Assembly: GCA_021299455.1 (NCBI GenBank)
Contig: JAJTGQ010000097.1
Location: forward strand, 1-64,000
Length of the DNA: 64,000 nucleotides
Reading direction: 5' to 3'
Origin: Flammeovirgaceae bacterium
GTDB lineage: Bacteria > Bacteroidota > Bacteroidia > Cytophagales > Cyclobacteriaceae
The notes beneath the pieces were generated by a model. That model had not been told where the DNA came from, searched no databases, and saw only the letters and a list, made by a program, of their open reading frames with translations. The position numbers were made by a program, and so were the translations under genes. Below, piece by piece: positions 12,739 to 19,952 of this stretch (positions are counted from its first letter, which is position 1; every line of letters begins with the position of its first letter).

Positions 12739-13236
12739 ATGGCCTTACTAGAGAAATCGCTAATTGTTAAGAAGTCCACATTGCCTGGGGCCGGGCGCGG
12801 GCTGTTCACCAAAATAGCAATTGCAAAAGGAACACGCATTGTAGAATATAAAGGGAAGAAAGTCACTTGGAAAGAAGTCGAGAAAATGGCAGATGACCGC
12901 AATGGTTATGTCTTTTACTTCAATAGTAAGAACTGCATCGATGCCTGGCAGACAGAAAAATCAGTAGCCCATTTTGCAAACGATGCGATGGGCATTACAA
13001 GGATTGAGGGGCTTCGAAATAATGCTGAATATGTTACGGAAAAGAAACGATGCTTCATTGAGGCATCGAAAGATATCCCGGCAGGTGCTGAAATCTTGGT
13101 GGGCTATGGTGCCGAGTACTGGCAAGTGATCCGTTACAATATTCGTCTAGAACAAAAGAACCGTGAGAAGGAAGGGAAGAAAGCAACAGGGAAAGAGTTG
13201 CCACATCACAGTGCATCTAAACGCAAAAAGAAGTAA
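12739..13236 (+). CDS. SET domain-containing protein (putative lysine methyltransferase)
   Basis: LPGAGRGLFTKIAIAKGTRIVEYKG; RNNAEYVTEKKRCFIEASKDIPAGAEILVGYGAEYW. Confidence 0.85.
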   Translation: MALLEKSLIVKKSTLPGAGRGLFTKIAIAKGTRIVEYKGKKVTWKEVEKMADDRNGYVFYFNSKNCIDAWQTEKSVAHFANDAMGITRIEGLRNNAEYVTEKKRCFIEASKDIPAGAEILVGYGAEYWQVIRYNIRLEQKNREKEGKKATGKELPHHSASKRKKK

Positions 13237-13284
13237 CTATTTGACGCGGGCAAATCATATCGTTCGTGGCAAAGCGGGAATAGT

Positions 13285-13575
13285 TCATTGGGGGTATTTT
13301 CTCGGATCTTGAGCGGTGTGAAAAACAGGCACTATCGACACTTTAAAGTTTTCTTCATCTACTTTAAACAGTATAAGAAACGGGAAATTTTTAAGGTTAT
13401 AGCCCCGTACGTTTTTATACTTTTTAGCATAGAAAGGATTGATTGCTAAAATAGTAAAAGAATTTTCAAGTTCATTGAGGAAACGTGTACCTAACTCCAA
13501 CTGCTTAGAATTATACCAAATAGCAGCTTTCCTTAACTGGGCGATCGCCTTTGGCTTAATCTCAATGGCATACAT
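13285..13575 (-). CDS. RelE/ParE-family toxin
   Basis: 96 aa, MYAIEIKPKAIAQLRKAAIWYNSKQLELGTRFLNELENSFTILAINPFYAKKYKNVRGYNLKNFPFLILFKVDEENFKVSIVPVFHTAQDPRKY; typical ParE fold pattern, overlaps upstream antitoxin. Confidence 0.85.
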   Translation of the reverse strand: MYAIEIKPKAIAQLRKAAIWYNSKQLELGTRFLNELENSFTILAINPFYAKKYKNVRGYNLKNFPFLILFKVDEENFKVSIVPVFHTAQDPRKYPQ

Positions 13576-13813
13576 CCAGTTCTTTTCGTAATTGAGTTAA
13601 AAAAAACTTACCTTCTGTAGCAGGTTGCGGATTTGCTTCTTCCTCTTTAAGAATTTGTTCTAGCTCTTCTATTTGCCACGGGTGCAGATCCATTTCTGCT
13701 GAAATATTTTTGAGTTCATCAGTTTTCAGCACGGTGGCTGTTTTAAACCGCTCTAGTACCGCCATATAGAAACTGAATTCATTGTCAGGCACAGATATGT
13801 AAATACTTTTCAT
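13562..13813 (-). CDS. Putative antitoxin of RelE/ParE module
   Basis: 83 aa small ORF immediately upstream of, and overlapping, the toxin gene. Confidence 0.7.
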   Translation of the reverse strand: MKSIYISVPDNEFSFYMAVLERFKTATVLKTDELKNISAEMDLHPWQIEELEQILKEEEANPQPATEGKFFLTQLRKELDVCH

Positions 13814-13830
13814 ACCATTTTTATTTGTCT

Positions 13831-13877
13831 CCTAAAACCTATTTTTACTTTGTAAAAGTATCTTAAAACCTTGGTAT
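13831..13877. promoter_or_regulatory. Candidate autoregulatory operator of the TA module
   Basis: TTTTAC-TTT-GTAAAA (13843-13857) flanked by direct repeats CCTAAAACCT (13831-13840) and CTTAAAACCT (13862-13871). Confidence 0.4.
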
Positions 13878-13984
13878 AAAAAAGTTAACCGTGCCTAATG
13901 GGATACTGAGTTTGCCTACTATCAATGGAAAGGCGCATCATTCAAATCTGTGGCTTGCAAAGAGGCACATTTTACTTCCTACTT

Positions 13985-14220
13985 CTTAGCTTTGCTTTTT
14001 AACATTACATTCTCTTCTCTCAACGACTGGTTTTGTTCTTTCAGCAATGCAATTGTTTCTTCCAGGCTCTTCCTGTTTTCCGCATTTGATCCACCTAATT
14101 TATCAGATCAATACTAAATGCTTTTAGGAGCTGTCTTTGGTCGTCTGTTTTCACATGAAGGATACGGGTGGACTTACCCAAGTCGGGTAGTTGCATTTCA
14201 ACTGCAAAGATTGATTGCAT
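13985..14220 (-). pseudogene. Degraded coding remnant with C-terminal coiled coil (tail-fibre/S74-like tail?)
   Basis: Minus strand reads MQSIFAVEMQLPDLGKSTRILHVKTDDQRQLLKAFSIDLIN* then, in another frame, DKLGGSNAENRKSLEETIALLKEQNQSLREENVMLKSKAKK*. Confidence 0.35.
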
Positions 14221-14483
14221 GAGCCGTATTGCCTTGTTTCCTCACAGAGTATCGCTTCGGGGATCTCTGCGCAAACACAGGCGGAAGGGATGATATTTAC
14301 CTCAGAAGCAGGGCGGATAAATGCCGAAGATCGTACACTCGCATCTGTTTTTTAATAGGGCATAGCCCCTAGCGCAATAAAGCAACAGACAATGCAGCCT
14401 ATGTAAATGATAGCGGTGCGAGTGTAGGTGGGGAAGTAGGTGTTTTCGGGAAACATTTTTGTTTTAGTTGATCATACTTTCGA

Positions 14484-14569
14484 AGCACAAGCGGATGCTT
14501 GCGCTAGCCAGGGTTTGATGGGTATTTTTCTGCAACCCTAAGGTAATAAATATTTTGAGTGCTTGTGCT
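14484..14569. repeat. Nested inverted repeats
   Basis: AGCACAAGC (14484-14492) complementary to GCTTGTGCT (14561-14569) and, with one mismatch, to GCTTGCGCT (14497-14505). Confidence 0.6.
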
Positions 14570-14666
14570 GTGCCGGAATTCGAAGATGCATAATTGTCTG
14601 CGTGGCTGAACGAAATTAAGGAACTAAAACTTGTTATTGAAAAGTATTTGCGTTATTTAGAGGTTG

Positions 14667-15797
14667 ATGGATTTTACTGTTTTCAACATTCTGATACTCT
14701 TCGGCTGTGTTCAAGGCTTTTTTTTAGCATTCTTATTGGTACGTGGATCAAAATTTAAAAAGAAGTACCATGCCTACTTGGCTCTTTTCATTTTTAGTTT
14801 TTCACTCAACAATCTTTACTACTTTTCTTACGATGTAGGGTTGCTTCAAAAGTACCCGCTCTTATTTTTTTTACCTTTCACTTGGGGGCTGCTACTGCCA
14901 TTTGCTTTGTTATACTTTGTGGAATACCTGGTCAATCCCGGCTTCAAGCCGTCTAAGAAAGTTACGTTTTGGTTGGTCCTGCCATTCGCCATTCATATTT
15001 TAATTGAGGTGGCTTCGGGCGTAATCTTTTTGGTAGACCGAAAATGGCTTGCCGAGCATATCTCAATTTACAATACTGTTTTGGAAATCAGCGAATTAGT
15101 CAATATTGTTTTGGCGATTGTCATTTTGGTTTTTGTCTTATATAAAATTAATCGCTATCAATTCGACTTAAAAAATAATTACGCTGCGCTCACCAATAAA
15201 ACGTTGGTTTGGCTGAGAACCCTGATCATTGCATTGTTGGTACTCTGGGCACTCTGGAGCATTCCATATTTGTACGAGATTTTTATAGGTTCGTCTAGTC
15301 AAGCCCATCATTACCCCTTATGGATTGGAATGACGATTGTCATTTACTGGATTGGCTATTCTACCTATACCAAGGGCGAAGTATTTGAAGTGGCTGCTTT
15401 TGCACAGCCGGTTGAGCCTTCAAAGACAGATTCAACACTTTCGGAAAAAACAGAGGAACATCATCAAAAGCTGATGGACACGATGAAAAATCTGAAGCCT
15501 TATTTAAACCCCGATTTGAATCTAGAAATGCTGGCTGCGAATGTAGACGTAAGTGCTGGCTATCTCTCGCAAATTATCAACAAAAAGGAGAAAGTGAATT
15601 TTTATGATTTTGTCAATCGCTACCGCGTAGAAGAGGCAAAGAATATCATTAGAAACCCTAAGTTTAGGCACTATTCCTTGCTTGCCATCGGGCAGGAGGC
15701 AGGCTTTAATTCTAAGACTACATTCAATGCCGCTTTTAAGCGGTACGCAGGAGCCACCCCCTCGCAGTTCAAAAATGAGATGGAAAGGCAACTTTAA
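14667..15797 (+). CDS. AraC-family transcriptional regulator with N-terminal membrane domain
   Basis: Multiple hydrophobic segments then DVSAGYLSQIINKKEKVNFYDFVNRYRVEEAKNIIRN...IGQEAGFNSKTTFNAAFKRYAGATPSQFK (AraC HTH). Confidence 0.92.
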   Translation: MDFTVFNILILFGCVQGFFLAFLLVRGSKFKKKYHAYLALFIFSFSLNNLYYFSYDVGLLQKYPLLFFLPFTWGLLLPFALLYFVEYLVNPGFKPSKKVTFWLVLPFAIHILIEVASGVIFLVDRKWLAEHISIYNTVLEISELVNIVLAIVILVFVLYKINRYQFDLKNNYAALTNKTLVWLRTLIIALLVLWALWSIPYLYEIFIGSSSQAHHYPLWIGMTIVIYWIGYSTYTKGEVFEVAAFAQPVEPSKTDSTLSEKTEEHHQKLMDTMKNLKPYLNPDLNLEMLAANVDVSAGYLSQIINKKEKVNFYDFVNRYRVEEAKNIIRNPKFRHYSLLAIGQEAGFNSKTTFNAAFKRYAGATPSQFKNEMERQL

Positions 15798-15898
15798 ATT
15801 CAGTTTTTTGCTCAATTTGAGGTGCGGCTGCTTTAAATTTAAATAAAACGGGCATTGGCTACTTTTTTCAATATCAAATTGCACCCAAAAATTTCCGT

Positions 15899-16981
15899 AT
15901 GAAAAAAGCAACTTGGATTATTCTGGTAGTGATGATGATTACGCTGCAATCTTGTTTGGTAGGGCGGTTTGCCTGGTACAATTTTTCGAATATTACCGAT
16001 TACAAAATCTTTCCCTCCCGTCTGCTAAATAAATCAACTGAACCTTTTCGGTTTACGGAAGCCATCAAAAAGGAAAGGGTGGGCAGGGCTCGGGTTTACA
16101 AAATCGATTCTATGGCTGCGGCCAATAACTCGGTCGCCTTTTTAATTATTCGAAACGACTCACTGGTGTTTGAGCGGTACTACCAAAGCTACGAAGCCAG
16201 TTCCACAGTAGCTTCCTTTTCAATGGCAAAGTCGTACACCTCGGCATTGATTGGTGCAGCCATTGCCGATGGAGACATCAAGAGTGTGGAAGAGCCCATC
16301 ACCAATTACGTTACAGAATTGAAAAGCAAAAAGGGATTTAACGATATCAAAATCAAACACCTTTTGCAGATGACCAGCGGCATCAAATCGAGCGAGAGTT
16401 ACTACAACCCGCTGGGGCAGGCGGCCAAGTTATACTATGGAAGAAATTTACGAGGCTATCTAACTCGGCTAAAAACAGATTACGCACCGGGTACTAAGTT
16501 TGAATACCGTAGCGTAAATACGCAATTGCTGGGATTGATTGTGGAACGTGCCACAAAAAAGAATGTGACTGATTATATGAACGAAAAAATCTGGGGCTAC
16601 CTGGGGGCAGAATATGAAGCCACGTGGAGCATAGATAAAAAGAACAATGGCTTGGAAAAAACATTCTGCTGCATCAATGCCAGAGCTCGTGACTTTGCCA
16701 AGTTCGGGAGACTGTATTTAAACCATGGCAACTGGAATGGGCAACAGCTTCTGCCCAAACAATGGATAGAAGAATCAACAACCTCTGATAAAAAAGAAGG
16801 GGCCGTTGACTATTACGGCTATCAATGGTGGATTTCGGAAAAAGGTTTTTATGCCGATGGTTTCCACGGCCAATTTATTTATGTAAATAGGGCAAAGAAT
16901 TTGATCATCGTTCGATTAGGCAAGAGCGAAGGCAAAATGCCTTGGCCTAGCTTCTTCGATCAACTGGCGGAGTATCTATAA
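15899..16981 (+). CDS. Serine hydrolase, beta-lactamase/penicillin-binding class C-like
   Basis: SMAKSYTSALIGAAIADG (SxxK), YRSVNTQLLGLIVE (YxN-like), DGFHGQFIYVNRAKNLIIVRLG. Confidence 0.88.
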   Translation: MKKATWIILVVMMITLQSCLVGRFAWYNFSNITDYKIFPSRLLNKSTEPFRFTEAIKKERVGRARVYKIDSMAAANNSVAFLIIRNDSLVFERYYQSYEASSTVASFSMAKSYTSALIGAAIADGDIKSVEEPITNYVTELKSKKGFNDIKIKHLLQMTSGIKSSESYYNPLGQAAKLYYGRNLRGYLTRLKTDYAPGTKFEYRSVNTQLLGLIVERATKKNVTDYMNEKIWGYLGAEYEATWSIDKKNNGLEKTFCCINARARDFAKFGRLYLNHGNWNGQQLLPKQWIEESTTSDKKEGAVDYYGYQWWISEKGFYADGFHGQFIYVNRAKNLIIVRLGKSEGKMPWPSFFDQLAEYL

Positions 16982-17007
16982 CAGAAATAAAATTAGACCC
17001 ATTAACT

Positions 17008-17316
17008 ATGAAAACAACAATTATTTTAATTCTAAGCCTTGGCGCTTTTTCTTCTTTTGCTCAGCAAGCCAAACCAGCGGCAGATACCACCGTGGGTAAA
17101 TCAAATTCTGTTGTTCATTTCAAAAAGGACTCCACTCAACCCATTGTCAGGTCTCCACTTTTCATCAACAGCAACTCGAATTCTCACAATTTAAACGGCA
17201 TTACTCCACCGGCTCAACAGAAAGTGACGTCAGCGATTGTTTATGACATCAACGGGCAAATAAAAAGCAGCAGTAGTTCAATACACTTTGGGCAAAAGAA
17301 GAAAGGTAAAAATTAA
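17008..17316 (+). CDS. Hypothetical secreted protein
   Basis: 102 aa with signal peptide MKTTIILILSLGAFSSFAQQ. Confidence 0.55.
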   Translation: MKTTIILILSLGAFSSFAQQAKPAADTTVGKSNSVVHFKKDSTQPIVRSPLFINSNSNSHNLNGITPPAQQKVTSAIVYDINGQIKSSSSSIHFGQKKKGKN

Positions 17317-17645
17317 AGAAAATCCCTAACGCATATTTTCGCATCAACAGGATTCTAGTTTACCATTCGCGTCCTATGTTCGTTGGTGAATAAAACCAAT
17401 GAAGGCAACATGCCATATGCAGTTCAAAAGTGCGATTGCTACCAGCACCCTATTTGCAAGTAATTTTCTTTCTAAATCTTATCTCCTGCCAAGTTGACTG
17501 TAGCTATAAATCACTGCCACATGATCCAGAGATGATCCAGTCTCGAGTCATTGACAGCCCACAGCATAATCAGCGACAACGATGTGAATTCTAGTTTGCG
17601 AAGAGCGATATACTGCCCGAGCAAATTGATCCAAACCTTTGTTTT

Positions 17646-17801
17646 CTATATTTCCGCCAAGCCCAAGTACCGGCATGTTTTCCCCTCCTCCACAAAGAAA
17701 TCCCCCTTCTTAAATGTCTTTTTCGAAAAGGAATTCGCAATTTTTTGAGCTACTTTTTCGCTGAAATGCTGCGACTGAAAGTAGGCAAAAAGTTTTTCCA
17801 T
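17646..17801 (-). pseudogene. N-terminal remnant of a Crp/Fnr-family regulator
   Basis: 51-aa reading MEKLFAYFQSQHFSEKVAQKIANSFSKKTFKKGDFFVEEGKTCRYLGLAEI* matches the start of Bacteroidota cyclic-nucleotide-binding regulators, then stops. Confidence 0.55.
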
Positions 17802-17809
17802 CCCTGATA

Positions 17810-17965
17810 GTTAATCCCAAATTTTGCAGTAGCAAAATTTGCCTGCGGTTGACGCAAAATGCATAGCATTTTGGTCAAGGTTAACCCTGAAAATACTGAC
17901 GGTACCGTCAGTATTCTTCAGCCCTCCGGGCAGATTTTGCAGCCAACTGCAAAATCTGGGTTAAT
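17810..17965. repeat. Palindrome-rich structured element (MITE/REPIN-like?)
   Basis: At least five hairpins incl. perfect 24-bp palindrome AATACTGACGGTACCGTCAGTATT (17892-17915), AAATTTTGC-AGTA-GCAAAATTT, CAAAATGC-ATA-GCATTTTG, CAGATTTTGCA-N6-TGCAAAATCTG; TTAACCC/GGGTTAA closing pair. Confidence 0.75.
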
Positions 17966-18040
17966 GGTCAAAGTTAAACTATTCCATGACGAAAAGGGCA
18001 ATTGGACCATTAGACTAACCGTCAATATTTAAAGTGCCAA

Positions 18041-18796
18041 TTAAGTCGTGAGGCTCTTTTTATTGAAGCCCCCATTGGAAATGGATTTGAAGTAGTTGAC
18101 TACGGTCTTTTTGTAACTCTCACCAATCGGAATTACAGTTTGGTTTATGACCACCGACTGGCTTGTAAACGATTCTACTTTTAGGGTAGAAATAACAAAT
18201 GATTTGTGTGCTCGTAAAAATCCATGTGGTTTTACAAGTTCTTCAATTGAGGAGATTTTTGAATTGTAAATTCGTGTAGTGCCATCTACAAAAAACACTT
18301 TACAATAATTACCGAATGCTTGAAAGTAAGAAATCCGAGAAATTATAACGCGATGGATGATACGGTCTGCCTTCAAAAAAATAAAGGGATCACTTTCCGA
18401 TGCTTCTGGAAGTAAAGTAATCTTTGGCTTAATGATTTTATGAATGGCGTTACTAAACCGCTGAAACGAAAATGGCTTTCGTAAAAAATCAATCACGCCA
18501 AGTTCAAATCCATTGATTGCATATTGGTCATAGGCAGAAGCAAAAATGACCGAAGGCTGATACGCCAAACCCTTTACGAAATCAATTCCTGATTTGCCCG
18601 GCATTTTGATATCAGAAATGATAATCTCCGGATGATTTTCTTCGATGTATTTCTTTGCTTCCATGGCATTACCAAATGCCGCCACCAAATGAAGCTCGTT
18701 CATTCGTTTGATATAGTTGGTAACTACTACGATGGCAGGTGGTTCATCATCAATAATCACACAGCGAAAAGGCAATGTAGATTTGTTGCCAACCAT
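18041..18796 (-). CDS. LytTR-family response regulator
   Basis: RCVIIDDEPPAIVVVTNYI...IISDIKMPGKSGIDFV receiver + C-terminal LytTR (GFLRAHKSFVIS). Confidence 0.95.
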   Translation of the reverse strand: MVGNKSTLPFRCVIIDDEPPAIVVVTNYIKRMNELHLVAAFGNAMEAKKYIEENHPEIIISDIKMPGKSGIDFVKGLAYQPSVIFASAYDQYAINGFELGVIDFLRKPFSFQRFSNAIHKIIKPKITLLPEASESDPFIFLKADRIIHRVIISRISYFQAFGNYCKVFFVDGTTRIYNSKISSIEELVKPHGFLRAHKSFVISTLKVESFTSQSVVINQTVIPIGESYKKTVVNYFKSISNGGFNKKSLTT

Positions 18797-18803
18797 GTTT
18801 GCG

Positions 18804-19814
18804 TTAATTCAAGTCCAAGCGCAAGGTAGCGATGTAAACAGAGTTTTCAGAAATCAACTGCAAATCATATTTGTTTTTAAAAAGGAGTTCTAATCTTTTT
18901 TTTACGTTCTTTAGCCCAGTTCCGGAGCTGTTCTTCATCGGTAGTTGATCGCCAATTGAATTCGACACCTGAAAGAAAACTTCATTTTGCTGCACAGCTA
19001 TATCAATTCGAACAAACGAATGTGCTGTTGCTACTTCAGTGCCATGCTTAAATGCATTTTCAATAAATGGTAACAAGAGCAATGGAGGAACCTGTACGGC
19101 ATCAATTGGGCCGGTTACTTCAACCGATGCCTCGCATTTATTGCCAAACCGCGCCTTCTCCAAATGGATATAATGGGTGATGTATTCTACTTCTTGGCGG
19201 AGGGGAATCATGTGCAGTTGCGCTACCTTAAACATATAATGCATCAGCTCTGAAAGCTGGAGAATGGCCGCACTGGTCTTTTCAGGATTTTCCAGTGAGA
19301 GTGAATAGATGCTGTTCAAGGCATTAAAGAAGAAATGTGGATTTACTTGCGCCTTCAGCAAGTCCAGTTCGGCTATTAATTGTTGCTCACGAAGCTTTTT
19401 ATTCATGGCCACCGACCGCATAAACAACCCAATAAACGTTCCGACCAGTAAGTAAAAGCCCGCACCAACTAAATGAGACAAAAAATCTTTACTCTGAGTT
19501 ACCCCTAAATCAACATGAATACTCGCAAAAGAAATGACCAGTAAGCTACCGATTACACTAAGTGCATAATAGACATATTTTCTTCTGTCCAGCAAATGGG
19601 GCACCAACACATACAAATTGAAATAGATCAGCAGGGCTAATTCAAGGGAGTGACCGACCAGTTGAACAAGTGTTATTATGTGTATTTCCTGATTGGCCAG
19701 AATCAGAAAATACACTTGCATGGAAAACCAAACAGACCAGACCAAAAGGTGGCCAATCACCTTTTTCAGTTGTGGCGTCATCAAGCGATTCATTGTACAA
19801 AGGTAATCATCCAC
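18804..19814 (-). CDS. LytS/YehU-like sensor histidine kinase
   Basis: LLKAQVNPHFFFNALNSIYSLSLENPEKTSAAILQLSELMHYMFK; LLLLPFIENAFKHG. Confidence 0.95.
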   Translation of the reverse strand: MDDYLCTMNRLMTPQLKKVIGHLLVWSVWFSMQVYFLILANQEIHIITLVQLVGHSLELALLIYFNLYVLVPHLLDRRKYVYYALSVIGSLLVISFASIHVDLGVTQSKDFLSHLVGAGFYLLVGTFIGLFMRSVAMNKKLREQQLIAELDLLKAQVNPHFFFNALNSIYSLSLENPEKTSAAILQLSELMHYMFKVAQLHMIPLRQEVEYITHYIHLEKARFGNKCEASVEVTGPIDAVQVPPLLLLPFIENAFKHGTEVATAHSFVRIDIAVQQNEVFFQVSNSIGDQLPMKNSSGTGLKNVKKRLELLFKNKYDLQLISENSVYIATLRLDLN

Positions 19815-19952
19815 TTGAGGTGACCGGATTCACCATTCCGAGAAGCAGGGGTGTTCGTCACTAAAATATTGGGTTTCATCATCAAAAAGTTTCTCATTAA
19901 ATCTTAAATAAAGTCTGATTCGTTTCTTTGAGCAAAATCATCATTACAAACT

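Noticed and set aside
17551-17748. 65-aa plus-strand ORF
   Set aside because: Overlaps antisense to the better supported Crp/Fnr remnant; low-complexity, no recognisable signature.
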